From Devosia salina (GTDB lineage Bacteria > Pseudomonadota > Alphaproteobacteria > Rhizobiales > Devosiaceae): 64,000 nucleotides of DNA. The position numbers and the translations under genes were made by a program. Shown here one piece after another: positions 41,352 to 49,928 of this stretch; positions within the stretch are counted from its first letter, which is position 1, and each line of letters begins with the position of its first letter. The notes under the pieces were generated by a model. The model made no database searches. It was not told the DNA's origin and saw only the letters and a list, made by a program, of their open reading frames with translations. The stretch covers positions 476,001 through 540,000 of the forward strand of contig NZ_CP080590.1 in NCBI RefSeq assembly GCF_019504385.1. The letters are read 5' to 3'.

Positions 41352-42830
41352 TCACTCCACCCAGTGGATATCCCGCAGCACCACGCCTTCCACTGGCGCG
41401 TTCTGCCACATCCCTTCGAGCTTGGCGTTCCACACGCCGGTCTGGGCCAGTTCGAACAGGTAGCCGTTGACCGCGTCCCGGGCGATGATGGTCTGGATTT
41501 CCTGGGCCAGCCGCTTGCGTTCCGCTTCGTCCGTGGTGGCATTGAGCGTCTCGTTGAGCGACTGGACCTGGGGATTGTCATAGCCGAAGTAGTAGTCGGG
41601 GTTGGCATAGATGCCAATATCGAACGGCTCGACATGGCTGATGATGGTCAGGTCGAAGTCCTTGTTGGCAAACACATCTTCCAGCCATTGCGCCCATTCC
41701 ATGTTGATGAGCTCGAGCTTGATGCCGACCTTGGCGAACTCGCTGGCAATGATTTGGCCCGAAAGGCGTGCATAGGCCACCGGCGGCAGCTTCAGCGTCG
41801 CCGAAAACCCGTCGGGATATCCCGCTTCCTTCAGCAATACCCTGGCCTTGTGGGGGTCATGCGGATAGGTGCCCGTCAGGTCCAGGTAATAGGGATGGTG
41901 CGGTGCAAAATGAGTGCCGATCGGCACGCCATAGCCATAGGTCGCGCCATCGATGATCTCCTGCCGGTCCAGCGCATGGGCCATGGCCTGGCGCACCTTG
42001 AGATCGTCGAAGGGAGCCTTCCTGTTATTGGTGGCCAGGATCGTCTCGCCCTCGGTCGAGCCCACCAGCACCTTGAACTGCGGATTGCCCTCGAACACCG
42101 CCAGGGCCTCGGGGGCGAAATTGTTGGTGCCGTCCACATCGCCGGCCAGCAGCGCATTGGTCATGGTCGATGTGTCGGAAATGAAGAGATAGGTGGCTTT
42201 GGTCAGCGCCGGCTTGTCGCCCCAATAGGGGCCGTACTGCTCTAGCACCACGCGGCTGCCGCGATCCCACTGCACAAAGGCAAATGGGCCCGTGCCGATC
42301 GGCTCGGCGCCATTATTGGCCGCACTCTCCGGCGCCACGATCACCGCATCGCCGCGTCCGAGGTTGAACAGGAACAGCCCGTCCGGCCGCGAGAGGGTAA
42401 ACGCCACTGTCAGCGGGTCGATGGCCGATACCTCGGAAATTGGCGCATAGAGCGCCTTCTGCGCGTTGACGCTGTCCGCGGCCAGCAGGCGCTCGAAGGT
42501 GAACTTGACGTCCTCGGCATCAAAGCTCGTGCCATCGTGGAAGGTCACGCCGTCATGCAGCGAGAAAGTATAGGTCAGCCCATCATCCGAAATGGTCCAG
42601 CTCTCCGCCAGCCCGGGCTGCACGGCGCCAGTCTGGTCAATGCGCACCAACCCCTCGAACACATTCTGGTAGACCACCACGTCAATGGCCTCGGCGGCCC
42701 CGGCAGTCGGGTCCAGGGCCGGTGGCTCCAGCGCCACGCCGATGCGGATTTCCGTGGGCTGGGCCAGGGCGGCGCCGGCGGACAGCATCAGGGCGGCCAG
42801 GGCCAGGGCCATGGATTTGCGTGGACTCAT
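41352..42830 (-). CDS. ABC transporter substrate-binding protein, family 5
   Basis: A 492-residue periplasmic binding protein of the peptide/nickel family (SBP_bac_5). The signal peptide (about 1-24, SMALALAALMLSAGAALAQ) ends in ALA-QP. Mature landmarks include RIGVALEPPALDPTAGAAEAIDVVVYQNVFEGLV, the PGLAESWTISDDGLTYTFSLHDGVTFHDG block and AHALDRQEIIDGATYG. The ATG at 42830 gives a normal signal peptide; an upstream start at 42890 would spoil it. It is the first gene of the A-B-C-DF operon, so it is usually the most strongly expressed. The ligand could be peptides, opines or other charged solutes. Confidence 0.94.
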   Translation of the reverse strand: MSPRKSMALALAALMLSAGAALAQPTEIRIGVALEPPALDPTAGAAEAIDVVVYQNVFEGLVRIDQTGAVQPGLAESWTISDDGLTYTFSLHDGVTFHDGTSFDAEDVKFTFERLLAADSVNAQKALYAPISEVSAIDPLTVAFTLSRPDGLFLFNLGRGDAVIVAPESAANNGAEPIGTGPFAFVQWDRGSRVVLEQYGPYWGDKPALTKATYLFISDTSTMTNALLAGDVDGTNNFAPEALAVFEGNPQFKVLVGSTEGETILATNNRKAPFDDLKVRQAMAHALDRQEIIDGATYGYGVPIGTHFAPHHPYYLDLTGTYPHDPHKARVLLKEAGYPDGFSATLKLPPVAYARLSGQIIASEFAKVGIKLELINMEWAQWLEDVFANKDFDLTIISHVEPFDIGIYANPDYYFGYDNPQVQSLNETLNATTDEAERKRLAQEIQTIIARDAVNGYLFELAQTGVWNAKLEGMWQNAPVEGVVLRDIHWVE

Positions 42831-42905
42831 CTTCGGGGTTCCTCCATCGGCGCCAATGCGCCTCGCACAGTCTAACAGGAGTCGCTGCACCCTTGCAGCA
42901 CCGGC

Positions 42906-45542
42906 CTATTCGGCTTCCTGGGCGGCGGGCTGGTCATCGACCAGGTCGGCCGGAATGCGCAGCGTGAACAGCATGCCCTCGGCCCCTGCCGGATCGACGG
43001 ACAGCGACACCGCGTTGACGGCCAGCAGCGAGCGCGTCAGCGCCAGCCCCACGCTCGAGCGCACCGGCGCCAGCATCTGGCCATTGCGGCCGACGCCATC
43101 ACGGAACACCACGAAGCGTTCGGCCATGTCCACCGCATGGGCGGAGCTGTCGCGTACATGGATGGCGATTGATCCGTCGTCATGCCGTTGCGCCGAAATC
43201 ACCACCGCGCCGCCCATGGGCGTCTGGTCGATGGCGCTGGCCAGAAGGTTCAGTACCGCCTGGGCCAGCGAGGCGCGGTCGGCCGTCACCCGCGGCAGCA
43301 ATTCGGAAATGGCGTTGCGCACGATCACGCGGGCGCCATTGGCCTGGGCGCGAATGCGCACCACGCATTGCTCGAGCAGGTCGGTCAGATCCAGGCTCGC
43401 CCGTTGCGGCAGGTAGCGGCCATCGCGCAGACGCGCGTAATCGTCGAGCTCATCCACCAGCGCCGCGATTTCCTGGCCCGCCTGGGCAATGTCGTCCGCA
43501 TAGCTGGCATAGCGTTCGTTATCCAGCGCGCCGAAGGCCTTGGAGCGAATGAGGTCGGAAAAGCCGATCACCGTGTTGAGCGGCCGCCGCACGCCACGGC
43601 TGATCCGCGCCAGCAGCGCCGGATCGATGTCGACGGGGGCGCTGAGCCGCGCCGGCGTCGTTTCCCGCGCCGTGACCAGCCCGAAATAGCCCGACACGAT
43701 GCCGGCCTGCCCAAGCGCAAACAGCAGCAGGTCGGCCTTGCCGTCGCCCGAGCGCAGCGTCAGGCAGGGCCGGGCGGTTTCGGCAAAGCGGGCGGGTCGT
43801 TCCAGAAAGGCCTTGAGGGCCAGGGCGTCGTCCTCGCCGACCAGCGACACCAGCGTGCGCCCGGTCATCGGCTTGCCGCCCGAGAGCAACGAGATTGCCG
43901 GCGCGTTGGCAGCGCTCACCACGCCATTGCGACTGGCTTCCACGAAGCCGTCGCCGCGCACATCGGCAAAGGTCTGGGCAAACGCCTTGACGGCGTCCTC
44001 ATGGCCGGTGCGCACCTCCGTGGTGCTCGCCGACAGCATCAGTGCCGGCCGGCCGTGCCAGGAAATCGACTGCAACCGCGCCGTGACCGGTACCAGCGTG
44101 CCGTCGCGCTGCACCAGGTGGTTGACCGGTCCCGCTTCCTGCCCATCCGGCCCCATCACCGGAAAGATCGCCGCCAGCCCTGCCTGCCGCAGGCTCTCTA
44201 CCGAATCATAGCCCACCATCTCGGTAATGGCGCGATTGGCAAACAGCACCTGCTGGTCGCGGAACACCAATATGCCGAGCGGCAGCCGGTTCAAAACCAG
44301 CGTTTCCCCGCCCAGATTGATCAGTGCTCCCGAACCGGACGCGGTTGAGGGCGCGGGCGGAGCAGGCTCCTGCGGCTGCGGCACCACTTGCTGTCCGCGC
44401 TCACCCACCCGGTCGTTCAGGATGCGCGACAGCTCGTCGAAATTGTAGCGCGACACCCGCTCCACCATGTCCGGGTCGGGTTGCGGTTCGGCGGCCGCCT
44501 CGGTCTCCGCACTCTGGTCCTCGGCAGGCTCCGCGGTCCGGGCCACGAAGCCGCGGCCGGTGACCTTGAAGAACTGCGCCGTGAACCCCTGGACAGTCTC
44601 GTCGTCCTCCACCGGTGGCTCGACGCTCTCCGGCATGGCGGGCGGCACATCATCGGCCTCGGTCAAAGGCGCATAGAGCGCATCATCGGCTGCCAGCCGC
44701 TCCACCAGATCGCTCAGCCGGCGCGACACGTCCGGCTGGTCCGCGCCAACCTGCGAAGGCGCGTCGGGCGTTTCGCCGACATCAGGGCCGGTTGCGTCCA
44801 GGGCAGGGGAGGTCTCGGTTGCGGCCTCTGTTTCCGCTTCTTCCGGGGACACCGGCTCATCCCCGAGGGCCTCGGACCAGCTATCGAGGGAATCGGTCGA
44901 CGGATCGATCACATGCTCTGCTGCAGGCGTATAGGCCGTCTCTGCGTCCGTATCGCGCCAGCTCTGCAATTCGTGGGCATAGGCGTCATCGGCCCCGATC
45001 GGCTCGATCGCTGCGGGTTCCGGTTCAGCCTCGCTCTGGGGCGCAGGCTGCTCCTCCATCGCGCTGTCCACCAGCGCTTCACCTGCCGGCGGCGGTGGTT
45101 CCGCGGCGTCCAGATCCAGGTCGGGCGCTTCGATAGCCTCCGGCGCCGTCTCCATGGCCGGTGCCGCTGCCGCCAGTATGTCGCTGTCGATGGCATCCAC
45201 GCCCACGATCAGCAGCACCGGCGCATCGTCTTCCCAGACAAGCGGCGTCGTCGCGCAAGTGGCGGAAATCGGCTTTTCGCCGGCCAGGAACTGGATGCGC
45301 GCCAGGCTGCTGCGCCCATGCGAACCGAGCCGGATAATGCGGGCCACCCGGCCTTTGATCGGCACGGCCGGGGCCGCGCGCTTCAGGCCGTTCTTCTTCA
45401 GCTTGGCGCCGAACAGGGCGGCGGCCGGATTGGACCAGATCAGAACCTGCCCGTCCTGTGACCAGAGCCATGCCGGGCGCGAGTCATCGTCATGCTGCAG
45501 CACGCGGCGCGCATCGGGCAAAATGTTCCAGCGGTCATCCAT
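42906..45542 (-). CDS. PAS-domain protein with degenerate histidine-kinase core
   Basis: An 878-residue protein without membrane segments. An N-terminal PAS-like region (about 15-125) is followed by a long acidic Ala/Glu/Pro linker (about 130-315), a second PAS domain (about 415-515), a third PAS-like segment (about 520-620) and a C-terminal HisKA/HATPase region (about 640-865). The dimerisation helix reads ARISRGVRRPLN, where kinases have ARISHEIRTPLN, so the phospho-accepting His is Arg649. The N box reads LLASAIDQTP (Ser for Asn) and the G1 box DSSAHA (no DXGXG), so ATP binding is doubtful. It is best viewed as a pseudokinase scaffold or regulator, as DivL is in Caulobacter (Tyr for His). 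Start at 45542 has AAAGG at good spacing; an ATG at 45584 is the alternative. Confidence 0.85.
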   Translation of the reverse strand: MDDRWNILPDARRVLQHDDDSRPAWLWSQDGQVLIWSNPAAALFGAKLKKNGLKRAAPAVPIKGRVARIIRLGSHGRSSLARIQFLAGEKPISATCATTPLVWEDDAPVLLIVGVDAIDSDILAAAAPAMETAPEAIEAPDLDLDAAEPPPPAGEALVDSAMEEQPAPQSEAEPEPAAIEPIGADDAYAHELQSWRDTDAETAYTPAAEHVIDPSTDSLDSWSEALGDEPVSPEEAETEAATETSPALDATGPDVGETPDAPSQVGADQPDVSRRLSDLVERLAADDALYAPLTEADDVPPAMPESVEPPVEDDETVQGFTAQFFKVTGRGFVARTAEPAEDQSAETEAAAEPQPDPDMVERVSRYNFDELSRILNDRVGERGQQVVPQPQEPAPPAPSTASGSGALINLGGETLVLNRLPLGILVFRDQQVLFANRAITEMVGYDSVESLRQAGLAAIFPVMGPDGQEAGPVNHLVQRDGTLVPVTARLQSISWHGRPALMLSASTTEVRTGHEDAVKAFAQTFADVRGDGFVEASRNGVVSAANAPAISLLSGGKPMTGRTLVSLVGEDDALALKAFLERPARFAETARPCLTLRSGDGKADLLLFALGQAGIVSGYFGLVTARETTPARLSAPVDIDPALLARISRGVRRPLNTVIGFSDLIRSKAFGALDNERYASYADDIAQAGQEIAALVDELDDYARLRDGRYLPQRASLDLTDLLEQCVVRIRAQANGARVIVRNAISELLPRVTADRASLAQAVLNLLASAIDQTPMGGAVVISAQRHDDGSIAIHVRDSSAHAVDMAERFVVFRDGVGRNGQMLAPVRSSVGLALTRSLLAVNAVSLSVDPAGAEGMLFTLRIPADLVDDQPAAQEAE

Positions 45543-45607
45543 GGACTGCCTTTGTCTGGTCTCGACCCCGTTGGGTTGTGCCATATCGGCACAATGTGCG
45601 GGGTTCC

Positions 45608-45622
45608 TTAAGTATTCTTCAA
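45608..45622. promoter_or_regulatory. CtrA-like box upstream of the pseudokinase gene
   Basis: TTAAGTATTCTTCAA matches TTAA-N7-TTAA at seven of eight specified bases. It lies 66 bases before the 45542 start codon. The spacer 45543-45862, up to tRNA-His, contains otherwise only the tRNA promoter and no gene. Confidence 0.35.
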
Positions 45623-45784
45623 TATAGTGCCGGGGCGGGCGAATCCAGCCCGGCGCAGCGCTGCAGAGGGCTGCTTTGTGCCCAATGGTTAAGTGCCCTT
45701 TCCTAAGGATTGGTCACGCCCGGGCCTGAAAACCGCCCGCTGCAGCGACAAAACCGCCCTCTGTCCACAGCACAAAATCGGTGC

Positions 45785-45813
45785 TTGTCATGGCGCCCAT
45801 CTCGACCTATGTT
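45785..45813 (+). promoter_or_regulatory. Predicted tRNA-His promoter
   Basis: TTGTCA at 45785-45790 and TATGTT at 45808-45813, spaced 17 bases, about 50 bases before the mature tRNA. Motif match only. Confidence 0.55.
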
Positions 45814-45862
45814 CCGCCCGCTTTCGGATGCCGCCCCTGGGCGATGCTCCGTTGCGGGTCCT

Positions 45863-45939
45863 GCCGCCTTAGCTCAGTTGGTTAGAGCGCTAGATTGTGG
45901 ATCTAGAGGTCCTCCGTTCAATCCGGAGAGGCGGTACCA
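45863..45939 (+). tRNA. tRNA-His (GTG), alphaproteobacterial type
   Basis: A 77-base cloverleaf with encoded CCA. The acceptor stem is GCCGCCT with AGGCGGT (one G-T pair at the end), the anticodon stem CTAGA/TCTAG encloses TTGTGGA with anticodon GTG, and the T arm is CTCCG-TTCAATC-CGGAG. The discriminator is A73 rather than C73, and the base before the 5' end is T, so no G-1 is encoded. This matches the known alphaproteobacterial exception to the G-1 rule for histidine tRNA. Confidence 0.96.
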
Positions 45940-45954
45940 CCCACCCCGGCTTCC

Positions 45955-47787
45955 CTATTGTGTCAGGCGCAGCGACGAGATGTTGCGCGCGATCTGGTCG
46001 AAGGCCGCGATCAGCGCCGTGCCATTGTCCGCCAGGAAGGCATTGTTGGCACTGCTCGCGCAATAGGTCAGCAGGTTGGCCTGTGCGCTGCCCTGGGTGA
46101 TGCCGAACCCCACCGTATAGACCGTAATGCCCGTCGCCTTCATCGCGTCGCAATAGGCGCGCGCCTGCGTGTCCGCATTGCCGTTATGCGCATCGCAATT
46201 GATATAGTCGTTCGAGCTGCCCGACCCCCAGCCGGAGTTCTGAGCCAGCGCGCCATTGCAGTGGACCGTATTATAGTCACCGTCGGTCATGATGATGGCG
46301 GCCTTGAGCAGATTGGCCTGCCCATAGGGTGCCGGCTGGCTGCCTGCGGGCCAGACATAGCCAAAGTTGGGCGACAGCATATACCACGACATCAGCGTCC
46401 CCAGGCTGCCCGATGTGGAGCCGCCGGCGCTCAGCGCATTGGCCGTGGCGTGCAGCGCGGTCTTGTTCGCCGTCAGGGGCACGATCGTCTGGTTGGGGCA
46501 ACCATTGCCAGAAGGCGGATAGTTGCGGCCCAGATAGGTCGTGCTGGGCGCCCGGTCATCGACCGGAGGGCTCCGCTCGGTGACGCAATTGGTAATCGGG
46601 AACGTCCGCCAGCTGCCCCATGGGTTCTGGTACCGGTAATAGGTGCAGCCTTCGGTCGCATTCTGCCAGGTGCAGTGCAGCTTTCCGGTATTGCTCGAAT
46701 AGGTGCCGTTGCCGATCACATTCATGTCGGCCAGTACCAGGGTATTGGTCGTGACGCTGGATACCTCATAGGCATTGTTGTTCACGCCCCACAGCCCGGA
46801 AACATCGGTCAGGTAGATCGTGTCGCCGTTCGAATATCCGTGATTATTGGACGTGACGACCGCGCCGCAATTGGCTGCCAGGCATTTCACCACATAGCCA
46901 CCGTTCCAGTAATTGTCGTACCAGTAGCCGTTTACGCCCGAAAGCTTGAACGTGTTGCTGGTCTTGCCGGTGACCTGGAAGGCGCGGTTGTTGATCTGCC
47001 CCATGCCGTTGACGTTCCAGATATAGACCCAGTCGCCATTGGAAAATCCATGATTGTTCGAGGTGGTAATCTTGACCGGGTTTTCCCTGGTCGCCCCGGT
47101 AATCGATTTGGTGCTGCCCGTGGCCCAGGCAATATTGCTGATGTCCTTGGGCTGGCGGATCGGCCCGCGCAGCGCGTCTGCATAGGTCCCCGCGTTCACG
47201 GCCTGCGAATAGGGCACCAGCGCCATCTTGGAATAGCGGGGTGTCTGCGTGTCCTGCACGATGGTGTCGATCAGGTTGTTGAGCGCGGCTCTGAGGTCGA
47301 CGATCCGCTGCCCACCCATCGACCCGGTGATGTCGAGCGCCACGGAGACCTCGATGTCCACAGCGCCGCGCACGGCCTCGGCACTGAAACTGCCCTGCAG
47401 CTGGGTGACCCCGACCAGGCTGACGAACATTGTCGGTAAGGTGATCTGGCCGCCCAGGAACAGCCTGCCGGCCTCGGTGTCCATGCTGACCTGATCGACC
47501 CGCGCGTCCAGGACATTGGTACTGCCGATCCGCTCGAGCACGATCTCCTCGGCACGGGAGCGGATCGATTCGGCGGTCATGCCCGGCGTGTAGATGTCCG
47601 GCTGCAGGGCCAGCACGGCGGCATCGAGCGCCACCTGTGCCCTTTGCCGCGTCTGTTCGAGCGACACATAGTCGACCGTGGCCCCGCCCAAGGCGATCAG
47701 CACGATCGCCATGAGTCCGAACAGCACTGCGAAAACGCCGCTTTCATCTTTGCTGAACCGCCGCAGGAGCGAGGCGAACTGGGTCAT
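45955..47787 (-). CDS. TadG-like VWA protein with inserted FCCH-like repeats
   Basis: A 610-residue protein with a TadE/TadG-type N-terminal anchor: one membrane helix (about 17-38) followed by VDYVSLEQTRQRAQVALDAA. A von Willebrand A domain follows, with MIDAS LDITGSMGG at 151-159 and the Asp segment TDGDYNTVHC at 501-510. Between them, at about 235-292 and 307-370, are two tandem repeats, each with SNNHGFSNGD or SNNHGYSNGD followed by a Gly-Asn stretch and a strand-rich end; these resemble the E1_FCCH domain found in phage-tail and other alphaproteobacterial surface proteins. Several Cys pairs suggest disulfides. Its role is probably in Flp-pilus or surface assembly, but no tad cluster lies nearby. 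The ATG at 47787 puts the helix in the expected place. It starts 58 bases after the L,D-transpeptidase stop on the same strand. Confidence 0.88.
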   Translation of the reverse strand: MTQFASLLRRFSKDESGVFAVLFGLMAIVLIALGGATVDYVSLEQTRQRAQVALDAAVLALQPDIYTPGMTAESIRSRAEEIVLERIGSTNVLDARVDQVSMDTEAGRLFLGGQITLPTMFVSLVGVTQLQGSFSAEAVRGAVDIEVSVALDITGSMGGQRIVDLRAALNNLIDTIVQDTQTPRYSKMALVPYSQAVNAGTYADALRGPIRQPKDISNIAWATGSTKSITGATRENPVKITTSNNHGFSNGDWVYIWNVNGMGQINNRAFQVTGKTSNTFKLSGVNGYWYDNYWNGGYVVKCLAANCGAVVTSNNHGYSNGDTIYLTDVSGLWGVNNNAYEVSSVTTNTLVLADMNVIGNGTYSSNTGKLHCTWQNATEGCTYYRYQNPWGSWRTFPITNCVTERSPPVDDRAPSTTYLGRNYPPSGNGCPNQTIVPLTANKTALHATANALSAGGSTSGSLGTLMSWYMLSPNFGYVWPAGSQPAPYGQANLLKAAIIMTDGDYNTVHCNGALAQNSGWGSGSSNDYINCDAHNGNADTQARAYCDAMKATGITVYTVGFGITQGSAQANLLTYCASSANNAFLADNGTALIAAFDQIARNISSLRLTQ

Positions 47788-47845
47788 CTGTGGAACCTGG
47801 CCTGTGCTGAGCCCGTCCGGGCGCGGGGACTGTCGCCCAAACTGG

Positions 47846-48475
47846 TTAGGAAAGCACAACCACTTTCGAATTGAGTTGAACCCTTTCATACAGGTCGATC
47901 ACGTCCGCATTGGTCATGCGGATGCAGCCCGACGAGACGTTCTGCCCGATGGTCCAGGGTTCGGTCGTGCCGTGAATGCGATAGAGCGTCGAGCCGATAT
48001 AGAGAGCCCGTGCGCCAAGCGGATTGTCCGGCCCACCCTCCATGCGCAGCGGCAGCCCGGGCTGGCGCTTGCGCATCTCGGCGGGCGGGGTCCAGCTCGG
48101 CCATTCCGCCTTGCGCTTTATGCGATGCGTGCCGCTCCATTCAAAGCCGTCGCGCGCCACCCCGATGCCGTAGCGCAGGGCGCGTCCGCCACCGAGCACG
48201 AAATAGAGGAAGTGCTGTCTCGTATCGACCACGATCGTGCCGCTGTGCTCGCTCGTGGCATAGGGCACCACCTGCCTGAGATAGGTCGGTGACACATAGG
48301 GATTGGCTTGCAGCGCCAGCGCATGGCGCGGCCGGCTCTCGGTGATCGTGACCCCCGGTGGCGGCGCGAAACGCCAGCCCGGGCGGAAGCTTTCAGCTTG
48401 CACCGGCAGGGTCGCCGGAACCAGCGACGCCACCGTCAGCACCGCCGCCAGCATGCGCGAAAATCGAAGTTTCAT
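47846..48475 (-). CDS. L,D-transpeptidase (YkuD family)
   Basis: A 209-residue exported enzyme that forms 3-3 peptidoglycan cross-links or attaches proteins to peptidoglycan. A Sec signal peptide covers about 1-27 (FSRMLAAVLTVASLVPATLPVQA). The catalytic segment HGTTEPWTIGQNVSSGCIRMTN contains the His and the SXGCIRM nucleophile Cys. Preceding strands VVDTRQHFLYFVL and GIGVARDGFEWSG are typical of the rhizobial ErfK/YbiS group. Starts at 48484 and 48490 are also possible but add only residues before the signal peptide. It is followed by the TadG-like gene, so the two may be co-transcribed. Confidence 0.93.
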   Translation of the reverse strand: MKLRFSRMLAAVLTVASLVPATLPVQAESFRPGWRFAPPPGVTITESRPRHALALQANPYVSPTYLRQVVPYATSEHSGTIVVDTRQHFLYFVLGGGRALRYGIGVARDGFEWSGTHRIKRKAEWPSWTPPAEMRKRQPGLPLRMEGGPDNPLGARALYIGSTLYRIHGTTEPWTIGQNVSSGCIRMTNADVIDLYERVQLNSKVVVLS

Positions 48476-48615
48476 GGCCTGCATCCCCAAAATGCCTTTG
48501 CCCCATTGTCCGGCAGAAGCACAAAAGAGAGGTCAAGCCGCGTGGTTAATGGCGGCCCCACGGGCAAGGTTAACGGGCCATTGCCGGCCGCCTTCGGGGG
48601 CGCGAGAGACAGGCC

Positions 48616-49035
48616 CTAGAGAAACACTGCGTCGTCGACCGGCGCAGTGGTCGCCAGCACGCGCCCCAGCGCCATGCCGAGCTGTTCGGTGGTAAAGGGC
48701 TTGGGCAGGATTTCATTGACGCCCAATTGCCGCGCCCGCTCCAGATTGTCCTGGGAGGGATAGGCCGTCATCATGATCACCGGTGTTTTGGCCGGTCCGC
48801 CGAAGCGGGGGTCGCGCAGCACCTGCATGATGCCGGCGCCGTTGATATCGGGCATGTACCAGTCCATCAGCACCAGGTGGAAGGGCGAACTCATCAGCTT
48901 GAGGATGGCCTCGCCGCCGCCATCGGCCTCCTCGACCGCGCCGATTCCCAGCTTCTTGAGCCCCATCATGCAGATGGCCCGGGCATAGGTATTGTCATCC
49001 ACGACGAGTGCCCTGAGCTGCCCCGGAATGATCAT
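48616..49035 (-). CDS. Single-domain response regulator
   Basis: A 139-residue stand-alone receiver domain without an output domain. All phosphorylation residues are seen: the acidic pair in LVVDDN, the phospho-accepting Asp in LVLMDWYMPD, the Thr in MMTAY and the Lys in LPKPF. It could carry phosphate between kinases and phosphotransfer proteins or bind a partner directly as CheY does. The C-terminal tail after the last helix is short (TTAPVDDAVFL). It lies 140 bases upstream of the L,D-transpeptidase gene on the same strand; a link to the pseudokinase 3 kb away is possible but untested. Confidence 0.92.
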   Translation of the reverse strand: MIIPGQLRALVVDDNTYARAICMMGLKKLGIGAVEEADGGGEAILKLMSSPFHLVLMDWYMPDINGAGIMQVLRDPRFGGPAKTPVIMMTAYPSQDNLERARQLGVNEILPKPFTTEQLGMALGRVLATTAPVDDAVFL

Positions 49036-49311
49036 GCCGCACGGTCTCCAAGCTCTGCACCGGCGCGCCGGTCAAGGGCGTCAGGCAGCGATAGACTGGT
49101 CAGGAAAGTGAATACGCGCCGTGGATAGCAGCCAATGCCCGCCTGTCAATCCGGACATTTACTGCATGCATGCGGCGAGCCTTGCGCAAACCGTGGCGCA
49201 ATTGCCACACACGACCTGCACTGCGACATGCTGCCACATCTTGGGCTTGCGGCTCACGAATCCGTGAGTTATCGAGCCTGGGTCCGCAAAGCCAACCGAG
49301 GGAGGCGTTCT

Positions 49312-49371
49312 ATGAAATTCATGACCACCCGCCACTCGGGGCCCACTCTCCATCATTGCGCACGAGCCTGA
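49312..49371 (+). CDS. Short ORF with a strong ribosome site
   Basis: A 19-codon frame (MKFMTTRHSGPTLHHCARA) starts nine bases after a GAGGGAGG Shine-Dalgarno sequence, much better than at most genes here. It could be a leader peptide, a small regulatory protein or the start of a gene disrupted downstream. The rest of the 49036-49523 spacer shows no other gene. Low confidence. Confidence 0.3.
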   Translation: MKFMTTRHSGPTLHHCARA

Positions 49372-49529
49372 CCTCGTCGTCCTGATGGCTCCTCGACCGC
49401 CTCGCGGTCCGCGGACACCCCACCCCAACTGAACTGAAACGCTGAAACCGGGTCGTCTTGCGTCCGGAATCCGCCTTTCTCCCCCTCTCAACCTCAAGAG
49501 GCCGGCAGACCCGTCTGCCGGATATGCTC

Positions 49530-49793
49530 ATGTCTTCCAACGTGCTTGATGGGCGCAGCATCGTGCTGCGTCTTGAATTCTCCATCGCCGATGCCGTGCG
49601 CCATCGCGGCTTGGTGCCGGTCATCGCCAGCGCCATCCGCGCCTGGTGGGCCCTGCGGCCCGTGCGCTATTCGGCCGTCCCCGATTATCTGCGGGAAGAT
49701 GTCGGCCTGCCCCCTGCAGACGACGCCTTCCAATGGACCGGCATCGATCTGCATGCCTATCGGCTGCACCCGCCGGACCGGGGCGGCCCGTGA
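49530..49793 (+). CDS. Small basic protein, DUF1127-like C terminus (hypothetical)
   Basis: An 87-residue frame whose second half, YLREDVGLPPADDAFQWTG, resembles the LxDIGLxRxD segment of DUF1127 proteins, small alphaproteobacterial proteins linked to stress and phosphate responses. The middle is Arg/Trp-rich (IRAWWALRPVRYS), which also fits. The start is uncertain: ATGs at 49524 and 49530 follow directly after a perfect nine-base-pair hairpin (CCGGCAGAC/GTCTGCCGG, 49502-49521), which would block a ribosome site if folded. Composition is normal for the genome. It may be a genuine short gene under structural control or a chance frame. Confidence 0.45.
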   Translation: MSSNVLDGRSIVLRLEFSIADAVRHRGLVPVIASAIRAWWALRPVRYSAVPDYLREDVGLPPADDAFQWTGIDLHAYRLHPPDRGGP

Positions 49794-49928
49794 CTGAGAA
49801 AGGCAGCCGGGGTCCGCCCCTTCGAAGGCGATCCGCATAGCGGATGAAGGGCTCCAGTGGAGCCGTTCAAGCCAGAAGGCCATGAGAGCTATGCTCGAAT
49901 GGCGTGACGCCCCGGCTGTCGCATTCAA

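Noticed and set aside
49312..49371. Histidine-operon attenuator leader peptide
   Set aside because: The short frame has only one His-His pair, lies about 680 bases before hisS and is not followed by a terminator/anti-terminator pair.
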